From Vesta saturnalis (taxonomy: Eukaryota; Arthropoda; Insecta; Coleoptera; Lampyridae), in contig JARFJB010001492.1 in assembly GCA_036346205.1 (NCBI GenBank), positions 434,001-498,000 of the forward strand: 64,000 nt of DNA, written 5' to 3'. A model generated the notes under the pieces. It searched no databases. It was not told where the DNA came from and saw nothing but the letters and a program-made list of their open reading frames with translations. A program made the position numbers and the translations under genes. Below are positions 38,971 to 50,660 of this stretch, piece after piece; positions within the stretch are counted from its first letter, which is position 1, and each line of letters starts with the position of its first letter.

Positions 38971-39167
38971 ACAAGAAATACTTTCATTTTTTCTTTTCTC
39001 TTTTTCTTTTCATCCTTAGTTTGTAGTTTGTGTATCTAATCAATTTTGTGTTTTGTTCATGTTTGTAAAATAGAAATTGTTATTGTTGGAAGACATTATT
39101 TTAGTGCATTTCAATTTCGACTAGTCACTGTCACAGATAAAATACGTTGTCACTGCGTTTATCCAGA

Positions 39168-39320
39168 ATAGATATAAATTCTAAATATAATACATTTACA
39201 GTCAAATTACTTATATTAATGGAATGTGAGCCTGCAATATCGCAAGGATTCACACATACCAAACCAACCTCCCTAATGTTAAATTATTATAAGTATTTGT
39301 TATGAACGAAAATAATAATT
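39168..39320 (+). repeat. Degenerate relative of the tRNA-palindrome spacer and hAT segment
   Basis: ATTCTAAATATAATA...AGTCAAATTACTTATATTAA followed by GAATGTGAGCC matches 16612-16673, and TAAATTATTATAAG...TTTGTTATGAACGAA matches 16388-16418. No tRNA-like arms remain. Confidence 0.7.
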
Positions 39321-39390
39321 TTTATATGAATGTGTACTTTATTTTCTTTATTAAGTTTTTAAATCTAAAGTTTTGGACCCATAAAATATA

Positions 39391-39542
39391 ACGACTTGAA
39401 AACAACGGAAATACGGAATTTTCATTACCACTAATCAATCCAAGGTATTATTGTTATTCTGCTTGTTCATTCCAATAGCAATATTACCTTGTGATTGATT
39501 ATATGTGATGCGAATTTCCGTATTTCCATTGGCATCAACTCG
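39391..39542. mobile_element. ~150-bp hairpin (MITE-like)
   Basis: The left part (CGACTTGA...GGAAATACGGAA...AATCAATC...AAGGTATTATTG) pairs with the right part (CAATATTACCTTGTGATTGATT...TTCCGTATTTCC...TCAACTCG) with scattered mismatches and a short loop. Confidence 0.6.
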
Positions 39543-40930
39543 ACACTAATTTAAAATTACCGCGTTTATTTAATTAGTGTGTGTCGTAGTTCGTAGGTGG
39601 CGTCCAAAATCGTATTTGAAAAAGTATACAGAGTTGCCATTCTTAAATTTTTTTTATCTATGATCTCCACCTCCAGTAAAGGTCTTGCTTTTATAGAGCA
39701 TACCACACATTGATTTCGGCGCGTACCGCGAGTGTATTTATATATGATAACTTAAAACATTTTACCTTTAAATTTATAATAGTTAATCGAGATTCTTGTA
39801 TTATATTTTACACTTTTGCAGGTTTTCAAATAATCCAAAAAGGAATAGTAATGTGAATTAATATTAAGAAAGTCAAATTAGCTTAAAAACATGCATTATT
39901 TCAGAATAAATAGCCATTAAATGAATTTTCGTGAAACCTTTTGAAATTGCATCGGAATACCTTAAAGAAAAAAGTTATAAACCCAAATTTGTCCGCTAAT
40001 TGTTTTTTAATTGTTCAAACAATCAAAACCGTTTTTTGAAGGTAAATTGGAAATATCACAATGAGTTTTAAAGTAATTTTGCTCAAATTACTAATGAAGG
40101 GTTTTTGAGGTCGCTGAATAAGAATATGATGTCAAAAAGAAAAATTGCTATTATAGGGGTTTTTGAGGTCCATTTTTACACTAAAATAATTATTACATCT
40201 TATTATTTGAATTTTAAATTTTATTCATTAAAACAAATATACGAAAAGGTACCTTAAAGAGCGTTTTGAAAATAAGATCACCGGTAACTCTCTGGCAAAT
40301 TTATTATCTAAGAGAATAAATTTATAGACTATGTAAAATTGCCTGTTCTTTCGAATGGGGACGCTAGTTTTTCAAAACAAATTTCAATTTTTGAGATATT
40401 TCATAAAAAAGGGAATTTTGTAATTAATTTGCTTAATAAATAATTAAGCGTACACTCGGTTTTTGGTAACTTTTTATGTGTTATTCCTAATATATTCACA
40501 AATACAAAAATGCAAAAGAGAATGGATTTTATGTACAAAAAATAGGTAAGTTTTTTTGTGCCCACCCTCTTTCATAACTCACAAGCCCGCACTGAAAATT
40601 GGCAACGCGCCGCTAAGAGCGCGATTGAGGCTCGAGTTAATAACTACAGCGAATTACTTAGAGGTTTTATCAGTTATTGTATAAAAGTATTTCGGTATTT
40701 GGTTACATATGACCTGAAACCTTTTGTTACCCTTCTTATAGTTCGTTTTTAAAGCAGATATTGTCTAAAATTGGATCGGTAGGTGCTGTTTATAGTTGTA
40801 ACAATTATAAACAACAAAAAGATGGTAAAGCATTTTTTAGCGGACAAGAACATGTAAGTATTGTTTATGGCTCGCTGAAATGCCCACACGTACAATATTA
40901 GACTAGATTGATAAATGCACGGTTTTTAGG
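39543..40930. other. No recognised gene
   Basis: AT-rich sequence. A 64-codon plus frame (40558-40752) starts in a locally GC-richer patch (CAACGCGCCGCTAAGAGCG) but I recognise no domain in it. Confidence 0.5.
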
Positions 40931-40958
40931 ATATTGCCCGGCTTGAGCGGCAGCAGAG

Positions 40959-41054
40959 ATGGCTCGTCCACGGGGACGTCGCACTGGAGCGGCACAAGAT
41001 GAGGGCGTGTCGCCTTTTAGGCGAAAAAGGGTCGACACCACCCGGCTGGTGTAG
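40959..41054 (+). other. GC-rich islet with a 31-codon basic frame
   Basis: ATG at 40959 opens ARPRGRRTGAAQDEG, then a SPFRRKRVDTTRLV end with TAG at 41052-41054. Base composition is far more GC-rich than the surroundings. I do not recognise it. It may be a fragment of a retroelement or host exon. Confidence 0.25.
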
Positions 41055-41121
41055 ACATAATATTTGCTAAATACCTATCAAAATTAACAATATATTACCA
41101 CTTCATTTTCACCTTTAATAC

Positions 41122-41337
41122 TTATAATTCCGTATCTACATTAATTACACGTTGCTTCATTACGCTCCTTGATGTATTGCTGAGCCGAAGTTTCTTCATC
41201 GTCCTATGCATTTCATAAAATCCTAAATCCAGTTTCATTATTTCGTTCATTTTCCTTAGCAGCCTCTTCTTTCTTTCGTCTATGCTTAATACCTTTTCTT
41301 TACTTTCCCCTCGTATCGTGTGTACTACTTTCGTCAT
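41122..41337 (-). CDS. Hypothetical basic 71-residue frame, doubtful
   Basis: The frame is Lys/Arg/Glu-rich and helix-like (EKVLSIDERKKRLLRKMNE, then KLDLGFYEMHRTMKKLRL). The composition is protein-like, with alternating charged and hydrophobic residues, but no family is recognised and there is no gene context. It could be an exon or element fragment. Confidence 0.2.
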   Translation of the reverse strand: MTKVVHTIRGESKEKVLSIDERKKRLLRKMNEIMKLDLGFYEMHRTMKKLRLSNTSRSVMKQRVINVDTEL

Positions 41338-41439
41338 TTCCCAAGCATGTCTTTTACAGGGATCCTTGAAACCGCTAACCGTGAAAAATTCTTGTGAACT
41401 GATTCTATTTTAGATTTCTAAGAATTGTAATATGACCCC

Positions 41440-41535
41440 GCGCGTGCGCATTGACCTAACCTAACCTACAACCGTGTGTTTATTAATCTAACCTAATAAT
41501 GTAATTGTATTTGGTCTAACCTAATAACGCAAGCG
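41440..41535. repeat. Short interstitial CCTAA (insect telomere-like) words
   Basis: GACCTAACCTAACCTAC at about 41453 holds two and a half CCTAA units, and TCTAACCTAATAA-type words recur twice within 80 bp. This is too short for a telomere; such words are common in dispersed insect repeats. Confidence 0.5.
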
Positions 41536-41539
41536 AGCG

Positions 41540-42280
41540 AGAGACCATAGAGACGAGGACAGGCTAGGGGGGACGAGAGAGAAAGATCAACTTCTAACAT
41601 AGATAATATTCAGTAGTTTAAAAATACATCACTAGACGGCAACGCAAATTTGCTTTTAAAAATACACTACTACGTAGGTAGGGCCACGATCAACTTAAAA
41701 AATACACCACTAGATGATGTCACAAACAATCAGGTCTGTTTTTTTTTTAATAAGTGTAATCTAATTGGTGGGATTTTTTATCACGCGCAAAGAACGTGTA
41801 CATCACATAATTCGAATCCAATTAACTTTCATAAAGGTTTCAGTAATGTAGGACTGGTATTTTTTCCATATACATTAGATGTACTTGAATAGTGGAAGGT
41901 TGTTAAATAACTACTTTATGCTAATGATGATTGGAGGGCTCTAAGTACTTTATATTATTCAGTTATAAGCAAGACGTCTAAAGCGTATGTGTTGTGATCA
42001 GCTGTTTAACCTGTCAAGGTGTTCTTCCAAATACGTTTATCGTCAGCAACCCTGGTAAGTGCTCGTTTTTTTTAATTTTAACCTTAGCCCTTATTTTACT
42101 TTACTTTATTTAATTGCTAGAGGCCTGATTCCAAGTTTGTTTATATCTGCTGTTGTATACGTATTTTTACCGCTTTAACTGTAAAATGTGTTTTTATCAC
42201 TATATGCAACTCTCGCCAATACGGTACACGTTAATTTGTGGGATATGATTGTTATTATTATGGTTGTCTAATGATAATGA
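41540..42280. other. No recognised gene
   Basis: Contains phrases such as CACTAGACGGCAACGC and CACTAGATGATGTCAC in a loose repeat (AAAATACATCACTAG / AAAATACACCACTAG at 41620-41720). No coding motif. Confidence 0.45.
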
Positions 42281-42288
42281 TCACCTTG

Positions 42289-42660
42289 GATAAAATAAAC
42301 AGCGTCCTATAGTTGCCTTACGAAATGAAATCGGTGTTAGTTTCAAAACGCTTGTGTATTATCAAAATTATAGATGTTTATTTACCACGAAGAATTTGGC
42401 CTTTTTCAACACGAAATAGTGCGTTTAAGATTGGTTATAAATCTAGGGCTCTTGTTACCAGAGGTATTTCCGAATTTGCATGATATTATTAATATTATAA
42501 CTGTGTAAAATAAAACAGCATCCTATAGCTGCCTTACGAAACGAAATCGGTATTTGACCCCGGGGCATTTGTTCATTTTCAATACTAAATAGTGCATTCA
42601 AGCTTGTTTATAAATCTAAGGCCTTTTTGTCAAAGGTATTTACGAATTTGGGTGCTATTA
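42289..42660. repeat. Two diverged tandem copies of a ~215-bp unit
   Basis: AATAAACAGCGTCCTATAG...GCCTTACGAAATGAAATCGG...AAATAGTGCGTTTAAG...GAGGTATTTCCGAATTTG (first copy) is repeated from about 42508 with AAACAGCATCCTATAGC...AAATAGTGCATTCAAG...AAGGTATTTACGAATTTG. Confidence 0.8.
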
Positions 42661-42689
42661 TTATTATTATTATTATGGCGGGCTAATGA

Positions 42690-43260
42690 TAAGCGATGTA
42701 TGTCGAGAATTAAATACAAGTTTAAATTTAGCGCCGAGGGGGCCATGAAAATAAAACATTGAAAACAAAGATGTGACAAGGGGCTAAACCCCGAGAGCAA
42801 ACTGTGAAGCCCTACATCTGTCTTACAAGTTAGCATTAGGGCCCCTTATGAGAACACAAATTCCCCGCCAAAGCCAAACAGAATGTAGAGACTTAAATAC
42901 AGATTTGGATTTACATTTTCCGTCAAGAAGCCCACCTTATTAGAATACAGATTCAAATTTACCGCCTTAACCTACAGAGACCTAAATACAAATCAGATTT
43001 TACACCTAGGGGCCAGGGCAAGGTGTCCCGAGAGTACTTACGAAGCCCTACACGTGTCTTACAAGTTAGCATTAGGCCCCTTATTATAATACAAATTCAA
43101 ATTTTATGCCAAAGGTACCACGATAATACACGAAGGCCCACGAACACGTTCCGATCACGACAAGGTGCTAAGACCCGAGAACAAGTTGCGACGCCCTACA
43201 CTTATCTTACAATCTCGGTTATGTTGTGGGAGGGTTGGAATGGGGGTTGCCGAAACAGCC
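42690..43260. repeat. Dispersed repeat, family shared with 10.2 kb
   Basis: GGGCTAAACCCCGAGAGCAA, GCCCTACATCTGTCTTACAA, GTTAGCATTAGGGCCCC and AGAATACAGATTCAAATTT recur two to three times in this block and match 10180-10640. The units are mosaic and the element ends are unclear. Confidence 0.75.
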
Positions 43261-43879
43261 TTTGCCGAAAGCCTCGCGTCGCAAAATTTTACCTATATGA
43301 TAAGATAATCAAATTACTGTATAATACTTGTTTTTCAACCATTCTACTCTGATAAATAAATAAAAGCGTTTTTAGTAGTTTAGCTGTTTTTAATTAAGAG
43401 TTCCGTAATAAGAGAGAGGCGTGCATGATCAACTTCTATTGCAGAAAATGTTCATTAGTCTATACACCAGTAGATGTCTCCAAAGACAAACCAAAACAGA
43501 CCCAAGAGATAGCTCTTACAGTTATCTTGCAAGAACATTTCCTTAATAATTACTCATTTTTAATTATGTATAATGTTGAAGGTGACTTTCTCATGGCAAA
43601 ATAAGTATATTGTAAAATAAAATAGGTCTTAAAAGAAATGTAATAATTTTAATAACAATTATGTCTCCTTTATAATAAACCCTATTACGAAAACACATTG
43701 TAAAACACTTATCTAGATCAGAATGATATTTAAACCTCAGATAGAAATTAATTAATAGTCATAAATACAATATGCTAACCGCAGATATTGAAAAAAATTG
43801 AGCTAACGCTTAAATGCAGTCTTAAAGATTGCATAGAACATAATCGTTTAAGGATGTATTTATATCCTTGATAAAAATC
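43261..43879. other. No recognised gene
   Basis: AT-rich sequence between the dispersed repeat and a foldback-arm fragment. ACACCAGTAGATGTCTCCAAAG near 43463 resembles a phrase near 10510 (ACACTACTAGATGGCGCCAC). Confidence 0.4.
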
Positions 43880-44335
43880 AAAACAACCCTAATAAATAAT
43901 AATAATAAACACAGATTAAATAATATCTGTTTGTTACGAAAACACTTGTCATCTTTACATGTCTTATATATTAATTCTTCCCCATTGTTAGAATACATTT
44001 TTCATGACAGGGACGAAGCCCGCGAACAGATTCCCGTCTTACAAGACTAGGACTCGTTATTAGAATACAACCCCCAATGTATAAATAAATTAGGTCACAA
44101 TCTGTAGATGGAATTAAAAGAAATGTAATAATAATTTTAATAACAATTATGGAACCTCCTTTGATGAAAACGAGCCCGAATAAATATTAATAACAGATTA
44201 AATAAAATCTTTTTATTCTCAGGTGAAAAAAATAGGATCCCCACGTGGGCATGCATAAAAAAATGGCGAGCAAAGGTGTCCCAAGGGTGACGTCACAAAA
44301 AACAAAATGGCGGCAGGTGTCCGGGTACTACTTAT
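43880..44335 (+). repeat. Partial foldback-family arm
   Basis: CACAATCTGTAGATGG...TTAAAAGAAATGTAATAATAA and ATCCCCACGTGGGCAT followed by GGTGTCCGGGTACTACT match, in order and orientation, the right arm of the 30.4-37.2 kb foldback (36720-36840, 37140-37220), including its tip. Only one arm is present. Confidence 0.75.
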
Positions 44336-44489
44336 ATTATTTATTAAAAAACGAAATACAGAATTTCTTCCACATTTAGGTAATGCTTTGTTTTTAAGAA
44401 GTGAAAATTGACCTTGGCGGGACTTGGATTTTTCTGGATTTTCTTTCACATATTCGACTTTTGTCTTCTAAAATTTGAGAAGGGGGTTT

Positions 44490-45085
44490 TAATTTATTCA
44501 TTAGTGTATTAAACTTTATGATGGATAAAATAGTTTCTGAGCTCTGTTTGTTATGCGATTAAATTCGCAGCGCATTTGTGTAATTTCTTTATAAAATCGG
44601 CTTTTGCTTTCCTCGGCGTTAACTTGTAAATCTATCACATTTGCTACTACTACTTCAGCAGAAACAGAACTACCTACTTGACTGAAATGTGCTTTCAAAA
44701 TCAGTTACGTTTGAATCGATGTTTTTATAAAATTCTTCTAGTGCTGAATGCCCAACAGCTAATTTGGCTAACTGCATTTTGTCATGAACGCTTAGAATTG
44801 GAGATGTTTTAAATAGGATATCAAACATTTGTTCGACCACGCATAGTTGTTTACAGAGTTTGCCACCTGTGGCTGATGGACAATCACAAAAAGCTATTTT
44901 AGCATTGACTGTACAAAACAAATTCGAGTCCTTTTCAGGTGCAACTTGAAAAATTGTATCGTCTATAAATGATAAATAATACTCACTCCTCTTGCTCTAA
45001 AACACATGTTCTTACAATCAATTTGAGGTTTAGATCTTCTTGAGTTTGCAAATTCCAACAAGTTCCGCTTATAATAGTTGCGTGC
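44490..45085 (-). pseudogene. Inverted second copy of the MULE SWIM-coding end (left arm)
   Basis: On the minus strand: FCTVNAKIAFCDCPSATGGK, LCKQLCVVEQMFDILFKTSP and VHDKMQLAKLAVGHSALEEF. It keeps a segment (KMQLAKLAVGHS) that the sense copy at 46780 has lost, and a Cys-Cys variant (CKQLC) where the sense copy has HIC. It is a coding relic inside a terminal arm, with no upstream gene. Confidence 0.8.
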
Positions 45086-45144
45086 TTCACCTTGGTGTTT
45101 CAGGCCATACTTTCTATTTTGGTCTAAATTTATACACATTCATA

Positions 45145-46890
45145 ATGGATAAAGCAACCCTAGAAAGTTTATTAAGACGTTTGTGTGAAGATGTTCATAT
45201 TCTTGAAATAATAGTTGACAATAATGAACAGTTTCGTATTTTAGTGCAGTGTAAGGTGTTAAGAGAGGGTACAGTCGATCAAACATGTGATAACTGGGTA
45301 ACAAATTTTTCATACTCGACCAATACAAACTGGATAACGTCAAGATGATATCCGAATGCAACTCGCTAAGAATTTCGGAAGTTATATGCGTGTCAACACT
45401 CGTCTGTGAATAAAGTACGTTATACGAAAACGGGAGTCGTGTAAAATTAGAAACAAAGGTTGTAAAGCACAAATAGATATCAAGATGAAAAAAATTAATA
45501 GGAACAAAATAAAAAATTCTATTAAAGAACCCAATTAACGTAGTACTCAAAATAAAGTTTGAACATTCACATAGAGTAAATGTAGCAGAAGCCTTTGGAT
45601 ATTTAGGTGTCAACAAGAGAGTACAAGACTTTTGAGGTATACTTTGCTTCAGGAATGACTCCGTCAACTGCTAGAATTAAAGCATGAAATGAAATTAATT
45701 GAAGAGGATTCTCAAGAAACACAGGAAGTACAAAATGTAAGTACGGCATACATTCTTGCTAACGCTAGAGAAAACCCTATTCAGAGGCAAATAAAATGTT
45801 TATATGATAAGTGGCGTTTCTGTTAATATGGTATTCGAGAAGAAAAAAGAATAGCAGAAGTTCTCAAGAACAAACAATTCTAGTTGCAGGAATCTGGGAA
45901 ATAGTCATTAAAGAAAATCCATTTATCGCAGTTGTAACTCCAATAAGGCGACGCGCTCTTCACGAAGCCCAAACTGAAGCCAATTACGTTTTGGCTTTTG
46001 GGCCTGCAATAGGAGCTATCAACGTAGGAAATAAAAATCTCAATCCAAAAGTGTGACTAATGACAGTGCATCCGAGCGCAATGCATTATCAGCCGTATTT
46101 CCGAACTCTATTTTACTGCTATGTACCAAGCTTTATGGAGATGACGTAAAAAAGTAAGACAGAAAAACCGCGATAGAAATTTTTAGGAATATTCTTTACG
46201 CTCCAACAATAGAAGATTCCGAGGAGCACTATGATTTATTAATAATTATTAATAATATAGTACAAAGTAATAAAATATTATCATCAAGAGAAGTCCGTAG
46301 AAAAGAATGGTGTATATCGTACAGAAATAATATAATAACAGGAGGTAACAACACTAATAATTACACAGAAGCACTGCCGTCTCAATCTAACACCAGCTTC
46401 AATTAGAATTTTTAAAGATATAGTTTTGCAAAGGTGCAAGGTTTTTAACTCCTGTACACTAGTTGATTTTATTGTCAATGTTTTCGAAAACTATTATCAG
46501 CGGAACTTGTTGGAATTTGCAAACTCAAGAAGATCTAAACCTCAAATTGATTATAAGAACATGTGTTTTAGAGCAGGAGGAGTGAGCATTATTTATCAAA
46601 TAGACAATACAATTTTTCAGGTTGCATCTGAAAAACACTCGAATTTATTTTATACAGTCAATGCTAAAATAGCTTTTTGTGATTGTCCAACAGGTACAGG
46701 TGGCAAAAAACACATATGCGCAGTCGAACAAAAGTTTGGTATCCTGTTTAAAACATCTCCAATTCTAAGCGTTCATGACATTCAGCACCAGAAGAATTTT
46801 ATAAAAACATGGATTCATGGATGATTTTGAAAGTCCGTTTTAGTCAAGTAGTTCTGTTTCTGGTGAAGTAGAAGTAGCAAGTGTGATAGA
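45145..46890 (+). pseudogene. MULE transposase with SWIM-like zinc finger, decayed
   Basis: ATG at 45145 lies just inside the left arm. Fragments in order are NNEQFRILVQCK and STNTNWITSR (45145-45348), a RYQDEKN/KFEHSHRVNVAEAFGY block near 45560, FASGMTPSTARIKHEMK near 45650, ENPFIAVVTPIRRRALHEAQ near 45920, DDSASERNALSAVFPNSILL near 46075, RREWCISYRNN...TNN near 46310 and VLQRCKVFNSCTLVDFIVN from 46426. The C-terminal AFCDCPTGTGGKKHICAVEQ has a CxC...HxC arrangement, close to the SWIM pattern (CxC...CxH). Catalytic Asp and Glu cannot all be placed. Many frame changes and one deletion near 46130 disable it. MULE transposases mobilise their own long-TIR DNA. Confidence 0.75.
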
Positions 46891-47374
46891 TTTATAAGTA
46901 ACGCCGAGGAAAGCAAAAGCCTATTTTAAAAGGAATTATACAAATGCGCCGGGAATTTAATTGCATAACAAGTATACTCGAGGCGAATCAGAGCCCAGAA
47001 ACTACTTTATCCATCACAAAGTTTAATACGCTAATGAATAAATTAAAAACCCCTTCTCAAATGTGAAACGTTTTAGAAGCCAAAAGTCGAATATGTGAAA
47101 GAAAATCAAAAAAAATCCGAGTCCAACCAACGTGAATTTTACGTAGTAAAAACAAAGCATTACCTCAATCTGGAAGAGTGTAAGTAAGCTGGCAGGCCGT
47201 CTAAAAGCGAAAAACTGAAACGCAAGCACAGCCATTTCGCATAACCTTTCAAATGCAAAATTACATTAAAATTCTGTATTTCGTTTTTTAATAAATACTA
47301 TGAGGGCTGTCCAGAAAGAAACAGACGTTTTTAAACAACACATTAACAATGTGAAAGAAACAATTTTTATTATA

Positions 47375-50196
47375 CAGGGTCCGCCAATAGTGCGTGGACG
47401 AAGCTTTATGAGTGTAGACAATATCGTTTTCAAAATTATTTATTGCAGGATTGTGTGGGATCTTTCGGGTTACAATTAGAAAATATTTTCGCAAAAATTA
47501 CTACTCGTATACAGGGTATTACAACACAAAGTTATATTTTTTTAAATGGAACATACCGTATATTATTATAAATTTGGATTCCCTGGTTAATTTTAAGGGC
47601 ACTTTATTCACTATATGAGGTACCTTAAACGCGCAATTTAGGCGCTGCATTCAATTTTTTGAAAATTTAGAGGTTGTAAAGAAAAATTGTAACAACCGTA
47701 TTGATAAATGTGTAACACTACAATTATAATGGTTGATTAGTCATAGACTGTGCTACATAAAATCATAAAAATAGTAATATTACCTTTTTTAATTTTCGAG
47801 ATATCGTAATGCAAAGTTTAAGATTTTCAATCATAGATAACTTGATTTTTTTAAATGGAAAGGTATACATTGTTTTGCATTGTTAGATAGGAAATTTAAT
47901 TACATTTTTTTTTATATAAATTGTTGGTATTTATGTTTTGCCGTTTTTTGATAATCCAGCTTTTTTACTGAATTTGCAAAGTTTAAGAGTTTTAATCATA
48001 GATAACTTGATTTATTTAAATGGAAAGGTATACATTGTGTTACATTGATAGATGGGAAATTTAATTACAATTTTTTTGATATAACATTGTTGGTATTTAT
48101 TTTTTGCCGTTTTTTGATAATCCAGCTTTTTTACTGAATTTGTCGATTTTCGTGGGTTTACATATGTATGTATAATTGTTTAAATCACATCAAGCTATGA
48201 AAACAAAAGAATATTAGAAACAAAATTCAGCAATAGTATCTGTTTTGTCATTTCGCGTGTATGTTCAAACGTAACTGAGTTAATTACTTTATTGCAGTGT
48301 GAATGTTTGACGCTTAACTTTACGAACATCATATACGTAATACGTTTATTTAAGAATTATAATGAGTAATTTTTTGCAAAATGAATTAGTTGACATGATA
48401 TTTGTGCTTGGAGAATCAAACAAAAATTGTTTATTGGCCCGTCGAATCTACGGGCAGCGTTGTCCTGATCGAAGACAACCAAGAGAAGAATCGTTTCGCA
48501 ATCTTTTAGAAAGATTTGAAAGTCTGGAAGTGTTGGATATCCTAAAAACGAAAGAGCTAAAGTTGATACAAATGAAGAAAATCAATTTCGTGCACTTGTA
48601 GCTACAGTTGAAAACCCCCACGTTAGTATTCCGAAATTAAGTGACAATTTAGAAATCAGTCAAACTTCCGTGAGACGAATGTTAAAAAAAATAAATTTCA
48701 CCCCTATCATGTACAATTACATCAAGAGCTGAAAGAACAAGATTTTCAAAATCGAATTAATTTTTGCCAGTGGGTTCAACAACAGTTAAATGCGAACGAA
48801 AATTTTATATCGGGGATATTATTTACCGACGAATGTACATTTCATAGAAATGGATGTGTGAACAGACATAATTTTCATTTTTATTCAAATGAAAATCCAC
48901 ACCAATTTCGGTTAGTCTCTCAAAATAAATGGTCAGTGAATGTTTGGGCAGGTATATTCGGCGGAACTATTGTTGGTCCTTTTTTTTTTCAATGGCACAC
49001 TCACTGGGGTAGAATATCATAATTTTCTAGAAAACGAATTATATCATTTATTGGAGAATGTACCTTTGGCTCAAAGAAGAGGTATGTTTTTCCAACAAGA
49101 CGGGGCACCTCCTCATCATGCCAGAATTGTAACCCAGTCGTTAAATTCGACGTTTCACGAAAATTGGATAGGAAGACAAGGACCGATACCTTGGCCAGTC
49201 CATTGGATTTTTTTCTTTGGGGCTTTGTGAAGAATAAAGTATATGAGGAAGAACCAATAACTGCTGAGAATATGAAATTGCGAATTAGAAATGTTTTTGC
49301 TACAATTACTCCTAATATGTTAGATCGGGTTGAAGCTTCTTTTATTAAAAGAATTCAGTATTGTCTAAATCAGCGTGGTCGACAATTTGAACATTTAATT
49401 TAATATTATTTTCTTCCAAAATCGATACATTCAGTAAAAAAGCTGGATTATCAAAAAACGGCAAAAAATAAATACCAACAATGTTATATCAAAAAAAATT
49501 TAATTAAATGTCATATCTATCAATGCAACACAATGTATACCTTTCCATTTAAACAAAATCAAGTTATCTATGATTAAAAATCTTAAACTTTGCAAATTCA
49601 GTAAAAAATCTGGATTATCAAAAAACGGCAAAACATAAATACCAACAATGTTATATCATAAAAAAATGTAATTAAATGTCCTATCTAACAATGTAAAACA
49701 ATGTATACCTTTCCATTTAAAAAAATCAAGTTATCTATGATTGAAAATCTTATACTTTGCATTACGATATCTCGAAAATTAAATAAGATAGTAGTACTAT
49801 TTTTACTATTTTATGTAGCACAGTCTATGACTAATCAACCATTAAAATTTTTGTGTTACACATTTCTCCATACGGTTGTTACAATTTTTCTTTTCAACCT
49901 CTAAATTTTCAAAAAATGGAATGCAGCGCCTAAATTGCGCGTTTAAGATACCTCATATAGCGAATAAAGTGCCCTTAAAATTAACCAGGGAATCCAAATT
50001 TATAATAATATACGGTATGTTCCAATTAAAAAAATATAGCTTTGAGTTGTAATACCCTGTATACGAGTAGTAATTTTTGCGAAAATATTTTCTAATTGTA
50101 ACCCGAAAGATCCCACACAATCCTGGAATAAATAATTTTGAAAACGGTATTGTATACACTCATAAAGCTTCGTCCACGCACTATTGGCGGACCCTG
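47375..50196. mobile_element. DUF4817-type transposon with ~770-bp terminal inverted arms, nested
   Basis: The tips CAGGGTCCGCCAATAGTG and its inverse are flanked by TA. The arms (47375-48145 and about 49425-50196) are near-identical inverted copies. Each arm contains a 165-bp direct duplication (GCAAAGTTTAAG at 47811 and 47976; its inverse is at about 49440-49770). Between the arms lies a transposase with few lesions. It is the least decayed complete element in the window. Confidence 0.93.
48362..49403 (+). pseudogene. DUF4817-type Tc1/mariner transposase, nearly complete, four frame breaks
   Basis: The start ATG at 48362 gives LVDMIFVLGESNKNCLLARR and QRCPDRRQPREESF (DUF4817-like HTH). It continues in other frames as VATVENPHVSIPKLSDN, KFHPYHVQLHQELKEQDF, LFTDECTFHRNG (first Asp), WSVNVWAGIFGGTIVGPFFF, GTLTGVEYHNFLENELYHLL, MFFQQDGAPPHHARIV (second Asp), ENWIGRQGPIPWP, SPLDFFLWGFVKNKVY (third Asp) and a final RGRQFEHLI with TAA at 49403. 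Full length is about 345 residues, the family norm. The breaks lie near 48530, 48690, 48985 and 49195; those at 48690 and 48985 are in A or T homopolymers and could be sequencing errors. The expected SPDL before the third Asp is shortened. Confidence 0.9.
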
Positions 50197-50214
50197 TATA
50201 CATTTTGAAGGTAA

Positions 50215-50660
50215 ACTCTTAGGCTATTTTTCTACATAATCGCCATTTAAATTAAGGCGTTTATCATAACGTGGTACAAGCTTTTCAATAATACCCTCTC
50301 TGTAGAAATCTGCCGCCTGCGAGTTGAACCAGTGGTTTACACATGGAGTTCAGCGTCAGTGTCAAAGCGTTGCCTAGCGAGCCACGTCTTCAGCGCTGGT
50401 AGTCGCATGGCGCCAAATCCGTGCTATACGGCGGATAATTGAAAACTTCCCATCCAAGAGCTCTGCCTCACTCAGTTTTCACTCATTATTCCTTGGCCGT
50501 ACACATCACAAATCTGACGATAAATGTCAATTGGTTTGAGATTTTTCGCCCACAAAAACCTTATCACAGCTCGCACTTCACAATTGGCGGGATTTTCAAT
50601 TGCAGCGCGCTCATTTCAACACTCCACTGTAAACAAAGTACGATAGGCACGATGTGCAGG
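50215..50660 (-). pseudogene. Mariner transposase, HTH joined directly to the C-terminus
   Basis: From about 50640 the minus strand gives an N-terminal KVFVGEKSQTN and CDVYGQGIMSEN (mariner HTH, usually ICEVYG-NIMSDGMVRKW). The next bases read SSWMGSFQLSAV-stop-HGFG, GAMRLPALKTWLARQRFDTD, VNHWFNSQAADFYREGI and LVPRYDKRLNLNGDYVEK, the C-terminus. The catalytic DD34D core is absent, so the gene was internally deleted before the nested insertion. Confidence 0.82.

Larger units (their letters stand above)
44337..47299. mobile_element. MULE (SWIM-type) element with ~750-bp inverted arms
   Basis: The left arm (44337-45085) and right arm (46485-47299) are inverted copies starting TATTTATTAAAAAACGAAAT. 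Both arms contain the coding sequence for the transposase SWIM-type zinc-binding segment; only the right arm has it in the sense of the central gene. The right arm has extra sequence near its tip (about 47165-47255) that the left lacks. The element ends next to the mariner at 47301. Confidence 0.82.

Noticed and set aside
41453..41469. Telomere or telomere-associated sequence
   Set aside because: Only about two and a half CCTAA units; such words are common inside insect repeats.
45140..45667. 175-codon minus-strand frame inside the MULE
   Set aside because: It is antisense to the MULE transposase fragments that match the family on the plus strand.
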